Assembly: GCA_947472705.1 (NCBI GenBank)
Contig: CANJDA010000060.1
Coordinates: 1-11,439 of the forward strand
DNA: 11,439 bases
Direction of reading: 5' to 3'
Source: Flavobacteriaceae bacterium
GTDB lineage: Bacteria > Bacteroidota > Bacteroidia > Flavobacteriales > Flavobacteriaceae
Shown: positions 1 to 7,605 of the stretch, piece by piece
How positions within the stretch are numbered: position 1 is the first letter of the stretch
Layout: each line of letters opens with the position of its first letter
The notes under the pieces: generated by a model
What the model was told of the DNA's origin: nothing
Databases searched by the model: none
The model's input: only the letters and a program-made list of their open reading frames with translations
Position numbers and translations under genes: made by a program

Positions 1-762
1 CCTGCTACTGCTTACATAAATAATACCGGATTAACTACAACTCCTTCTAATTCTATTGTTGCTGGTAAAGTTTATTATGTTAAATCAGTTGGTCCAGCTC
101 CAGGAGTTTTTACATTAACACCAGACCCTACTATTGCAAGTCCAGTGACTGCTTCATTTGCTGCTGCTAATAGTAATAATTTTACGACTAATCCAATTAC
201 TGCAAATACAAATTATGGTGATATTCGTTATACTGTAAATGTACATCCAACATCTATTATTAATCCTAATTATCAAACAGCTGTTGACTTCTTAAATACT
301 GACAAAATTACTGTTAGAAAGTATCCAGGTACTTCTGTTAATGGGAATTTTGTAAATGATATTAAGATTTGTAGATTGTCTGAAATGTATTTTATAAAAG
401 CTGAAGCTTTGACAAGTCAAGGAGATTTAGCAGGTGCTGCAGCCGTTATTAAACAAATTAGAGATGTACGTACTAATAGACCTCAGACTTTGCCATCATA
501 TGCTAATGCTAGTGATTGTTGGAAAGATATATTGAAAGAAAGAAGAATTGAATTTGCTTTCGAAGGGTATCGTTTTATTGATTTAAAAAGATTAGGTACT
601 TTGGCAAACGAATCTATTTCGAGAGATGCAAGAGATTGTGATTTTAACTCAGCCTGTACTTTACCTACAACTGATTATCGTTTCGCTCTTCCTATGCCAC
701 AAATTGAAACTAAGGTTAATTCATTAGTTAGAGCCCAACAAAATCCTGGTTACACAGATTAA
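1..762 (+). CDS. RagB/SusD family outer-membrane glycan-binding lipoprotein, C-terminal part (5' truncated by window edge)
   Basis: The frame is open from base 1, so the first in-frame GTG (145) is not a real start; the gene begins upstream of the window. 253 residues are visible, about half of a typical SusD-like protein (about 480-550 aa). Family signatures are a helix with RLSEMYFIKAEA (around visible residue 129), then ERRIEFAFEGYRFIDLKR (about 180-197), and an ending of the type YRFALPMPQIE followed by QNPGY. Known of the family: SusD-like lipoproteins sit on the cell surface and cap a SusC TonB-dependent transporter, capturing oligosaccharides or peptides for import. The lipobox and SusC partner would lie upstream, outside the window. 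The substrate cannot be told from this fragment. A strong terminator follows, so this is the last gene of its operon. Confidence 0.9.
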   Translation, partial: PATAYINNTGLTTTPSNSIVAGKVYYVKSVGPAPGVFTLTPDPTIASPVTASFAAANSNNFTTNPITANTNYGDIRYTVNVHPTSIINPNYQTAVDFLNTDKITVRKYPGTSVNGNFVNDIKICRLSEMYFIKAEALTSQGDLAGAAAVIKQIRDVRTNRPQTLPSYANASDCWKDILKERRIEFAFEGYRFIDLKRLGTLANESISRDARDCDFNSACTLPTTDYRFALPMPQIETKVNSLVRAQQNPGYTD

Positions 763-783
763 TTAGTTAATTGTATATAATTT

Positions 784-813
784 AAATCCCGATTTTTAAA
801 TCGGGATTTTTTT
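784..813 (+). terminator. Rho-independent terminator after the SusD-like gene
   Basis: A perfect 12-base inverted repeat (AAATCCCGATTT at 784-795, AAATCGGGATTT at 798-809) with a GC-rich core is followed by a T-rich run that continues as TTTTGTTTTTT. It lies 21 bases after the SusD-like stop codon and separates it from the metalloprotease gene. Confidence 0.9.
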
Positions 814-821
814 GTTTTTTA

Positions 822-852
822 TTGATTATTAATTTGTTATTGCTTTATTTTG
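822..852 (+). promoter_or_regulatory. Possible Bacteroidota-type promoter for the metalloprotease gene
   Basis: TTG at 822-824 and TATTTTG at 846-852 are separated by 21 bases. The second element is one base short of the TAnnTTTG -7 consensus, so the match is imperfect. The position, about 36 bases before the ATG and just after the upstream terminator, fits a new transcription unit. Confidence 0.35.
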
Positions 853-887
853 TATCAACTATAAAAAATTCCATTATTTAAAAAGCT

Positions 888-2255
888 ATGAAGAATAAAA
901 TTTACTTAAACCTCCTTTTATTTATTTTCGGATTCTTTTTTGTAAACAATATACAAAGTCAAGAATTTACTAATTTAAAAACTTCTCCAACAGGTGTTAT
1001 TCGATGCGCTACTGTAGAGAATGAATCGCTTTTGAAAGCCAAATTTCCTGATAGAGAAAGTACGGAACAATTTGAAAACTGGATTTCTCAAAAGATCGAG
1101 CAAACAAAAAATGGTTCAACTACTCAAAATGTGAATACTGTTATTACCATTCCTGTAGTTGTTCATATCATTAGTAACGGAGATGCAATAGGTGTTAATG
1201 AGAACTTAGCAGACGTTAGAGTTTTTTCTCAAATAGAATCTTTAAATAATGACTTTAGAAGAATGCTTGGAACTGCAGGTTATAATGAAAATGAAGTTGG
1301 TGCTGATACAGAAATTGAATTTTGTTTAGCACAACAAAAACCTGATGGAACTGCTAGTAACGGAATTGATAGAGTAACCACTACATTTTCTTCTTTTACT
1401 TCAAGACCAGATGTTGAGACTATGAAAACAACAACGCAATGGGACCCTTTAAGATATTTTAATATTTGGGTCGTAAGTTTTTCAGGTGGATTAAACAATT
1501 TATTGGGTTATGCTCAATTCCCTAGTACTTCTGGATTGTCTGGTTTAAATACAAGTGGTGGAGCTGCAAATACAGATGGGGTTGTTATTAGATATACTTC
1601 CTTCGGTAATCAATCTATTACTAATGTAGGACCATATGACACTACATATAATCAAGGCAGAACAACTACACATGAAATAGGACATTGTCTAGGGCTAAGA
1701 CATATATGGGGAGATGGTAATGGGGATCCTCAAACACAAACACCTGACTGTTCAGCTTCCGATTATTGTAATGATACTCCAATTGCTGGATATGAACATT
1801 GGGGTTGCCAAGTTGGAGATGATAGTTGTTTTGATGATGCTGGTCAAATAGATATGGTTGAAAATTATATGGATTACAGTGATGATGCTTGCATGAATAT
1901 ATTCACTATTAATCAAAAATCTAGAATAGTTGCAGTAATGAATAATTCCATTCGTAGAAAAGAATTAAAAACTTCTACTGTCTGCTCTGCTCCTTTAAGT
2001 GTGGCACAGCAAGATTTTAATAGTTCCATAAATATATATCCTAATCCAGCAAGCAGTTATTTAAACTATATTATTAAAAATGATTTCCAAATTAAATCAA
2101 TTACTATAAATGATATTTTAGGAAAAGAGGTTTATAGAAATGAATCTGCTTATAATCCAACACAAATAGATGTATCAAAATTAGCAGTTGGTACTTATTT
2201 TATTACATTTAAATCTGCAATACAAAGTACCACTAAAAAATTCATTAAAGAATAA
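888..2255 (+). CDS. Secreted M43 (pappalysin-type) zinc metalloprotease with T9SS type A sorting domain
   Basis: The 455-aa protein has an N-terminal signal peptide (residues 1 to about 24, hydrophobic core LLLFIFGFFFV). A likely prodomain follows (about 25-85), containing RCATVE with Cys40. The M43 catalytic domain has the zinc motif HEIGHCLGLRH, with ligands His262, His266 and His272 and catalytic Glu263. The Met-turn is in ENYMDYSDD (Met328). Cys288, 294, 307, 314 and 335 lie where M43B enzymes form disulfides. The C-terminal part (about 380-455) is a type A T9SS sorting domain: it starts at INIYPNPAS and contains DILGKEV and LAVGTYF. Inference: the enzyme crosses the outer membrane by T9SS and is surface-attached or released, probably for protein breakdown. 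It appears monocistronic, flanked by two terminators. Start: ATG after an A-rich leader without SD, normal for this phylum. Substrate specificity is not visible. Confidence 0.93.
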   Translation: MKNKIYLNLLLFIFGFFFVNNIQSQEFTNLKTSPTGVIRCATVENESLLKAKFPDRESTEQFENWISQKIEQTKNGSTTQNVNTVITIPVVVHIISNGDAIGVNENLADVRVFSQIESLNNDFRRMLGTAGYNENEVGADTEIEFCLAQQKPDGTASNGIDRVTTTFSSFTSRPDVETMKTTTQWDPLRYFNIWVVSFSGGLNNLLGYAQFPSTSGLSGLNTSGGAANTDGVVIRYTSFGNQSITNVGPYDTTYNQGRTTTHEIGHCLGLRHIWGDGNGDPQTQTPDCSASDYCNDTPIAGYEHWGCQVGDDSCFDDAGQIDMVENYMDYSDDACMNIFTINQKSRIVAVMNNSIRRKELKTSTVCSAPLSVAQQDFNSSINIYPNPASSYLNYIIKNDFQIKSITINDILGKEVYRNESAYNPTQIDVSKLAVGTYFITFKSAIQSTTKKFIKE

Positions 2256-2273
2256 CTCAAATAGTATATGAAT

Positions 2274-2304
2274 AAAAACCATCCTCCATAAGGATGGTTT
2301 TTTT
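2274..2304 (+). terminator. Rho-independent terminator after the metalloprotease gene
   Basis: A 12-bp stem (AAAAACCATCCT at 2274-2285, AGGATGGTTTTT at 2291-2302) encloses a 5-base loop and runs into a T tract ending at 2304. It starts 18 bases after the metalloprotease stop codon. Confidence 0.9.
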
Positions 2305-2330
2305 ATGATTTTATTACAAATTGTTTTGTG

Positions 2331-2338
2331 TATTTTTG
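2331..2338 (+). promoter_or_regulatory. TAnnTTTG promoter -7 element for the putative porin gene
   Basis: TATTTTTG matches the Bacteroidota -7 consensus TAnnTTTG. No clear TTTG element lies 19-21 bases upstream, so the call rests on one box plus its position after a terminator. Transcription from here would begin near 2345. That excludes the ATG at 2305 as a start and supports the ATG at 2356, with a leader of only about 10 bases. Confidence 0.45.
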
Positions 2339-2355
2339 CTTCGAAATTTATTCCA

Positions 2356-4287
2356 ATGCGTAAACTAATTCTTGTTGCTTTTATAATATGCTTTTCATTT
2401 GGTTATTCTCAGGTAAAAAACACTGTGAAAACCAATGAGTCGGATGTTAATAAAAGTATCCCTACTAAAAAACCAAAAGCAGCCTATAATCAATACCGTA
2501 TCATCACACTTCAAAAAGACACTACTTATGTTGATACCACTTTAACCATTAAAAAAGAATACGAATACAATTACCTTCGTAAAGATATATTTGGGTTGTT
2601 GCCTTTTGCAAATGAAGGTCAAACCTATACCGTTCTTGACTATGGTTTAAAGAATTTTAATGCCTTTCCCGAGATAGGTTTTTCTGGAAAGCAATTCAAT
2701 TACATTGGAGTAAATGATATTAAGTACTATTCAGTTGCCACACCCGTTACAGAGTTGTATTTTAAGACCGTAATGGAGCAAGGACAATCTTTGGATGCTT
2801 TTGTTACCTTAAACACCTCAGAACGCTTTAATATGTCTATTGCTTTTAAAGGACTTCGCTCTTTAGGTAAATACATCAATCAATTGTCGAGTACAGGTAA
2901 CTTCCGCTTTACATCCAGTTACAATACACTCAATAAAAGATATTATCTCAACGTTCATTTTACGGGTCAGGATTTCTCAAATGGAGAAAACGGCGGTATT
3001 ACTACTATTGATAATTTTGAAAGCGGTGATGGTGCCTATCAAAATAGAGCCCGACTTGAAGTCTACCTCAGAGATGCTAAAACCTTCATGAAAGGGAAGC
3101 GCATTTTCTTTGATCACAATTTCAGAATTAACAGTGCAAAAGGGAATAATAACCTTTACCTAACCCATCAATTTAATTACGAAAGTAAATTATTCGAATA
3201 CAACCAAGCCACTGTGGCTTCAACAGTTGGGAATACTCCTGTTTATCGTTTTGGAGATTCTTATGTGTTGAGTAACATAAACAATAAAACCCACTATAAC
3301 CGAATGTATAACAAGGTAGGGGTCATCTATGAAAACTCACTTTTAGGTAAGTTCCAGTTTTTTGCCGAAGACTTCCGTTATAATTATTACTATAATAAAG
3401 TTTTAATTCTAGATTCAGGTATAGTCCCAAGTTCTATAAACGATAAGATTAATACTGTTGGAGGTCAATACGAATACAGAAAAAACAAATGGAATGGAAC
3501 CTTCCTATATTCTAATTCTATCTCAGATCAGTCGCTGTCAAATTTTGATGCCAAACTGAAATATAAAATTAACGACAAAAACGAGCTAGTTTTTCAGTAT
3601 CAAATGCTCAACAAAATCCCCGATCATATTTACAACCTGTACCAAAGCAGTTATGTAAATTACAATTGGTACAAAAATTTCAAAAACGAAAAAGTAAAAA
3701 ATATTGAAGCTACTGCCAATACCAAGTGGCTAGTTGCTTCACTCCAAATTACTTCGCTTAATGACCACTTGTATTTCAGCAATGATGCTACCAATCCGCA
3801 ACAGCAAATCATTTCGCCAAAACAATACGATAAAACCATCAATTACCTTTCGGTAAAAGTAGGCCGCGAATTCAAATGGTGGAAACTCGCTTTAGACAAT
3901 ACGGTTTTGTACCAGCAAGTAGACCAAAAGGAAGACATTCTCAATGTGCCTAAAATAGTTACTCGAAATTCACTCTATTTCACCAACTATTTCTTTAAAA
4001 GAGCCTTGTATTTGCAAACCGGTTTTATACTTAATTATTTCACCAAATTTTATGTAAACGATTACAATCCAGTAACCGCCGAAGCTTTTGTACAAAACGA
4101 TAAAAAAGTGGGTGATTTCCCTATGATTGATTTCTTTGTCAATGCGCGCATCCGCCAAACAAGAATTTTCCTTAAAGCTGAGCACTTCAATTCCAAAATG
4201 ACAGGCAACAATTTCTACACGGCTCCCAATTATCCATACCGCGATTTCATGATTCGCTTCGGCTTGGTGTGGAACTTCTTCCAGTAA
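2356..4287 (+). CDS. Putative outer-membrane beta-barrel porin (Bacteroidota putative porin family, Porin_10-like)
   Basis: I chose ATG 2356 (643 aa) over ATG 2305. The upstream option begins at the last T of the preceding terminator and would put 17 extra residues before a good signal peptide (MRKLILVAFIICFSFGYSQ, cleavage probably near residue 18). After a Lys/Thr-rich linker comes a conserved stretch (DTTYVDTTLTIKKEYEYN, then FGLLPFANEGQTYTVLDYG). The rest alternates polar and aromatic residues, with many Tyr/Asn/Phe-rich strands, as expected of a barrel. It ends in a typical last strand (MIRFGLVWNFFQ). Family assignment is from recall of this architecture and length. The transported substrate is unknown. 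No convincing terminator follows. Confidence 0.8.
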   Translation: MRKLILVAFIICFSFGYSQVKNTVKTNESDVNKSIPTKKPKAAYNQYRIITLQKDTTYVDTTLTIKKEYEYNYLRKDIFGLLPFANEGQTYTVLDYGLKNFNAFPEIGFSGKQFNYIGVNDIKYYSVATPVTELYFKTVMEQGQSLDAFVTLNTSERFNMSIAFKGLRSLGKYINQLSSTGNFRFTSSYNTLNKRYYLNVHFTGQDFSNGENGGITTIDNFESGDGAYQNRARLEVYLRDAKTFMKGKRIFFDHNFRINSAKGNNNLYLTHQFNYESKLFEYNQATVASTVGNTPVYRFGDSYVLSNINNKTHYNRMYNKVGVIYENSLLGKFQFFAEDFRYNYYYNKVLILDSGIVPSSINDKINTVGGQYEYRKNKWNGTFLYSNSISDQSLSNFDAKLKYKINDKNELVFQYQMLNKIPDHIYNLYQSSYVNYNWYKNFKNEKVKNIEATANTKWLVASLQITSLNDHLYFSNDATNPQQQIISPKQYDKTINYLSVKVGREFKWWKLALDNTVLYQQVDQKEDILNVPKIVTRNSLYFTNYFFKRALYLQTGFILNYFTKFYVNDYNPVTAEAFVQNDKKVGDFPMIDFFVNARIRQTRIFLKAEHFNSKMTGNNFYTAPNYPYRDFMIRFGLVWNFFQ

Positions 4288-4506
4288 TTTCAGGAACGAA
4301 TCGTTCGGGCTTAATCAGTAAATGTATTTCCTGCCTTCCGGGCTACAAGGTAGCTTCCTCCAGTCAGGGTTAAACGATAAACTAGCCGAATTTTTGTAAA
4401 CATTTTTATATTCAATACCTTTGCCATCAAATTAGTAAAAATAAGCACACTTTATAATGACCCGAGCTAGCGACGGCATGATATCTAAATAAATTATTAA
4501 ATCGGA
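4288..4506. other. Intergenic region with raised GC patches, two small inverted repeats and a promoter
   Basis: This 219-bp gap separates the porin from the CBS-type gene. About 4291-4370 is clearly richer in G+C than the other intergenic sequences here. It contains GAACGA-A-TCGTTC (4294-4306) and GCTAC-AAG-GTAGC (4342-4354). A second GC patch (4459-4477) lies in the presumed 5' leader of the downstream gene. Neither inverted repeat is followed by a T run, so they do not look like standard terminators. No tRNA fold or ORF was seen. The patches could be remnants of an interspersed repeat, an RNA element or operator sites; the sequence alone does not decide. Confidence 0.5.
4395..4425 (+). promoter_or_regulatory. 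Strong Bacteroidota-type promoter for the CBS/cysteine synthase gene
   Basis: TTTG at 4395-4398 and TACCTTTG at 4418-4425 are separated by 19 bases. Both boxes match the sigma-A (RpoD) consensus of Bacteroidota (TTTG at -33, TAnnTTTG at -7). Transcription would start near 4432, leaving a leader of about 75 bases before the ATG at 4507. Confidence 0.75.
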
Positions 4507-5868
4507 ATGAAATACGCTGAAAATATATTAGGAACTATAGGTAACACACCTTTAGTAAAATTAAACAAAGTAATAGAAGGAATTGACGCTTTAGTATTAG
4601 CCAAAGTAGAAACCTTTAATCCAGGTAATTCTGTAAAAGATAGAATGGCTTTAAAAATGGTAGAAGATGCCGAAGCCGATGGAAGATTAAAACCAGGCGG
4701 CACCATCATTGAAGGTACCTCAGGAAACACAGGAATGGGATTGGCTTTAGCGGCTATTGTTAAAGGCTACAAATGTATTTTTGTAATTACAGATAAACAA
4801 TCGAAAGAGAAAATGGATATCCTACGTGCTGTTGGCGCTAAAGTTATTGTTTGTCCAACTGATGTAGAACCTAGCGATCCTCGTTCGTATTATTCGGTTT
4901 CCAAACGCTTAGGAACTGAAATTCCAAATTCATGGTATGTAAATCAGTATGATAATCCAAGTAATGCCACCGCGCATTATGAACAAACCGGTCCAGAGAT
5001 TTGGGAACAAACAGATGGTAAAGTAACCCACTTTGTTGTTGGAGTAGGTACTGGTGGAACCATCTCGGGTGTGGCTAAATATTTAAAAGAAAAAAACCCA
5101 AATATTAAAATATGGGGAATAGATACGTACGGTTCTGTCTTTAAAAAATACCACGAAACTGGTATCTTTGATGAAAATGAAATCTATTCGTATATCACAG
5201 AAGGAATCGGAGAAGATATACTTCCTAAAAATGTGGACTTCTCTTTAATTGACGGCTTTACCAAAGTAACCGATAAAGACGCTGCTGTTTATACTAGAAA
5301 AATTGCTCTTGAAGAAGGAATATTTGTGGGGAACTCTGCAGGTTCTTGCATCAAAGGGTTACACCAATTAAAAGAGCATTTCAAACCCGAAGACGTTGTA
5401 GTGGTTTTATTCCACGACAGTGGTAGCCGTTATGTAGGCAAAATGTTCAATGACGATTGGATGCGTGAAAGAGGATTCTTAGATGAAGACATCACCAAAG
5501 CAGAAGACGTTATCAAAGATCACAAAGACAAACCCTTGGTAATTGTTCGTACTGAGGAATTAGTATCTCATGCTATTGAGCGTTTGAAAAAATATAACAT
5601 CTCTCAAATTCCAGTAATAGATACTACAGGCTTTGTGGGAAGTATAGACGAAACGGATTTGTTTAGAAGTTATGTAGAAGATAAAAACATCGCCGACAAA
5701 CCTATTCGCGAAATTATGGGCAAACCGTATCCGATTGTTTCTGCCAATGAACCTATTGAAGAAATTTCAAAACTGTTTAACAAAGACAACCAAGCGGTTT
5801 TGGTAGATTTAGGAAATGGTAAACATCACATTATTACCAAACACGACATTATCAGTTCGATTAAATAA
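4507..5868 (+). CDS. PLP-dependent cystathionine beta-synthase / cysteine synthase with C-terminal CBS-domain pair
   Basis: The 453-aa protein is a fold type II PLP enzyme. Visible motifs are GNTPLVKL (12-19), NPGNSVKDRMA with PLP Schiff-base Lys44, the substrate loop TSGNTG (71-76), the phosphate-binding loop GTGGT (181-185) and GNSAGS (275-280). From about residue 335 to the end it carries two CBS modules (cores around LVIVRTEELVSHAI and PIVSANEPIEEI), which in relatives bind adenosine ligands or regulate activity. The segment joining the domains (FNDDWMRERGFL) resembles that of eukaryotic-type CBS. The N-terminal heme region of animal CBS is absent. The likely reaction is beta-replacement on serine, homocysteine giving cystathionine, or on O-acetylserine, sulfide giving cysteine; the sequence does not settle which. 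It has its own promoter and terminator, so it is probably monocistronic. Confidence 0.9.
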   Translation: MKYAENILGTIGNTPLVKLNKVIEGIDALVLAKVETFNPGNSVKDRMALKMVEDAEADGRLKPGGTIIEGTSGNTGMGLALAAIVKGYKCIFVITDKQSKEKMDILRAVGAKVIVCPTDVEPSDPRSYYSVSKRLGTEIPNSWYVNQYDNPSNATAHYEQTGPEIWEQTDGKVTHFVVGVGTGGTISGVAKYLKEKNPNIKIWGIDTYGSVFKKYHETGIFDENEIYSYITEGIGEDILPKNVDFSLIDGFTKVTDKDAAVYTRKIALEEGIFVGNSAGSCIKGLHQLKEHFKPEDVVVVLFHDSGSRYVGKMFNDDWMRERGFLDEDITKAEDVIKDHKDKPLVIVRTEELVSHAIERLKKYNISQIPVIDTTGFVGSIDETDLFRSYVEDKNIADKPIREIMGKPYPIVSANEPIEEISKLFNKDNQAVLVDLGNGKHHIITKHDIISSIK

Positions 5869-5872
5869 AACG

Positions 5873-5899
5873 AAAGCCAGCTATTTGCTGGCTTTTTTT
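5873..5899. terminator. Hairpin terminator shared by convergent genes
   Basis: The stem is AAAGCCAGC (5873-5881) with GCTGGCTTT (5887-5895), around a TATTT loop. On the + strand it ends in a seven-T run, a good terminator for the CBS-type gene, starting 5 bases after its stop codon. The run overlaps the minus-strand stop codon (5898-5900). Read on the minus strand the stem is followed by TTTCGTTTTA, a weaker tail, so termination there is plausible but less certain. Confidence 0.85.
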
Positions 5900-7547
5900 A
5901 TTCTCCAATCAATACCCCTGAAGTATTCCAGGAACTAAAACTTGTCCCTTCAGGAGCCCCTTGTGGTATTTTTATCTGTATTGTATGGTTGCCCGCTTCC
6001 AAATTGCCTAAATCAATAAAGATGGGATTGGTCACTGTTCCCGGACACCAATTGGCGCGACTATAATCAGAAGAAGATAATCCATTATTAAAATTTCCGG
6101 ATGCAGGATTTGATAAACGATAAGAACCGCAGTCTTGTCGCCATGGTGTAAAACTAAATGTCTCTTTATCATCTAAGAAAATAGAATTCTTTTTGGGTAC
6201 AAATTCATCGCCGTTTTCCCAACCACCATGACCTGTAGTAATGTAACGCAGTTTGCAGTTTTTCATAGGCTTGTCGAGATTGAAACTCACTTCCAAACCT
6301 TTATCATTGTTAAACATGGTGCCGTATTCTTGCCCTGCCATTTCCATAATGTTATTGGTACAAAACAAAGGAATAATTTGAGTAGCTACTGCTTTGGATT
6401 CTTCTTCCTCGTGTATAGTGATATTGGCGGAAACTTTATGCCCTCCTTTGTCATAATTGCCAATGTTGATTCCTATCCAAACTTCTTTGCCACTTAGCAT
6501 CGTTCTTAAATCGGAAACATCTTGACGGTACAAAACATTTTCTGCCCAAGTCTTGTCTTTTAATTGAAGCGTATTATATTGTTTTACCCCAAATGGAGTA
6601 TAGAAACGCATCAACTCAACAATTGGACTATAAGAGTTAGTTGCCACTACACCTTGATAGTCTTTACCGTTCCCATTGTTGTATATCGGTAAGACTTTGA
6701 CACTGTTTTGCAATCCGTCTAAAAAGGTATTCGTTTTATCTGTTGGGATAATAAAAAACGACCCCGTTCTGTCATAAGCATCACCATTGGATTGCTCGGT
6801 AACATCTACAAAAATCTGACTCCCCAATTTGATTTCAGGGACCTTTATTTTTCTAACAGCAATTGTGCCATTAGCAAAACGAAGAATGCTGTCATTGGAT
6901 TTAGAATCGTCCGAGAAGTTAATAATTTGGTCTTTAAAAACCGTGATAGTAGTAAAGCGACTTTTCCAAAGCAAATCTTTGTAGGTTAAAGCGTCTACGG
7001 GCTTCTTATTTGTTGAAACCATCGGAAACGATTTTACCTTTTCAACTTTAGTAGCTTTAATAACAAAGTTTCCATTGCGAACCATTTCTAAAACCAACCC
7101 TAAATTCTGCCCTAAGACGGAAGGCGACCCTTTTACTTTTAAATCCTCAGTATACCAAAATTCGATAGTGTTTGAATTGACAATGGTTTTGGCTTTTTTA
7201 CAGTTGTATCCTAATATCTTTTTGGTTTCATTCAAATAGTCAAAAGTTTGTTTTGCTATAGAAACGCTGTCTTTGGTTGCCACGGTTTCTTTAGTATTTA
7301 ATACAGCGAATTGACTAAAAGTATTTGCACTTCGGTGGATAACAGTTTGCTCAAATGGGAAAGTTGCTTTTTGATTAAAGATGTTTTCGGTAGTGAGTAA
7401 TGTTTGCTCCGCATTAGTAAAAATCAAAACCGCATCTTGATTTTCTAATAATGTTCCATTAGAACTTTTCAGATAAGTGATTTTATAGGTTTGGGAAGAA
7501 GAAATTCCAAAAACTAGCAGAAAAAAGGAAATAAGTAATTTTTTCAT
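5898..7547 (-). CDS. Exported PNGase F-like peptide:N-glycosidase family protein with GLPGLI-like N-terminal region
   Basis: The 549-aa protein starts with a signal peptide (residues 1 to about 19, LLISFFLLVFGISSSQ). Residues 20 to about 170 look like a GLPGLI-type domain: ILGYNCKKAKT, FWYTEDLKV and a degenerate LGQNLGLVLEM in place of GLPGLIL. From about 240 to the end it resembles both halves of PNGase F. DAYDR (256-260) matches the DEWDR segment, placing Asp259 at the catalytic Asp60. TGHGGWENGDEF places Glu448 at Glu206. RANWCPG (497-503) matches RAGWCPG. The position of PNGase F Glu118 appears to be Asn by eye. PNGase F cleaves the amide bond of Asn-linked glycans, so the likely role is release of N-glycans outside the cytoplasm. 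No T9SS sorting domain is present, so it may stay in the periplasm. Activity is not assured. Confidence 0.82.
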   Translation of the reverse strand: MKKLLISFFLLVFGISSSQTYKITYLKSSNGTLLENQDAVLIFTNAEQTLLTTENIFNQKATFPFEQTVIHRSANTFSQFAVLNTKETVATKDSVSIAKQTFDYLNETKKILGYNCKKAKTIVNSNTIEFWYTEDLKVKGSPSVLGQNLGLVLEMVRNGNFVIKATKVEKVKSFPMVSTNKKPVDALTYKDLLWKSRFTTITVFKDQIINFSDDSKSNDSILRFANGTIAVRKIKVPEIKLGSQIFVDVTEQSNGDAYDRTGSFFIIPTDKTNTFLDGLQNSVKVLPIYNNGNGKDYQGVVATNSYSPIVELMRFYTPFGVKQYNTLQLKDKTWAENVLYRQDVSDLRTMLSGKEVWIGINIGNYDKGGHKVSANITIHEEEESKAVATQIIPLFCTNNIMEMAGQEYGTMFNNDKGLEVSFNLDKPMKNCKLRYITTGHGGWENGDEFVPKKNSIFLDDKETFSFTPWRQDCGSYRLSNPASGNFNNGLSSSDYSRANWCPGTVTNPIFIDLGNLEAGNHTIQIKIPQGAPEGTSFSSWNTSGVLIGE

Positions 7548-7605
7548 TACAAAAATGATATTTATAAAAGTAATTTTCTTACTTTAGATTTAAATTTTAA
7601 AAATT
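7548..7605. promoter_or_regulatory. Divergent intergenic region, presumed promoters in both directions
   Basis: Only 58 AT-rich bases separate the two divergent start codons, so promoters for both must lie here or within the genes. Imperfect TAnnTTTG-like boxes exist for the + strand (TACTTTAG, 7580-7587) and the minus strand (TACTTTTA, complement of 7565-7572). Each sits about 18 bases before its start codon. Neither has a convincing -33 TTTG. Confidence 0.35.

Noticed and set aside
145..147. GTG as start of the SusD-like gene
   Set aside because: The frame is open to base 1 and the protein is only half of a SusD, so the gene is truncated by the window edge.
2305..2355. Upstream ATG extending the porin by 17 residues
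   Set aside because: It begins in the terminator's T tract and upstream of the TATTTTTG box, and it spoils the signal peptide beginning at 2356.
4294..4306. GAACGA/TCGTTC inverted repeat as terminator of the porin gene
   Set aside because: The stem is short with almost no loop, and no T run follows.
4288..4506. tRNA or classic riboswitch upstream of the CBS-type gene
   Set aside because: No cloverleaf, T-loop or anticodon arm is visible, and I recognise no SAM or other riboswitch core motif.
5898..6100. T9SS sorting domain on the PNGase F-like protein
   Set aside because: The C-terminus matches the last strands of PNGase F itself; no YPNP-type or GTYF-type sorting motif follows.
6228..6497. 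89-codon + strand ORF opposite the PNGase F-like gene
   Set aside because: It lies wholly inside a well-supported gene on the other strand and resembles no protein I know.
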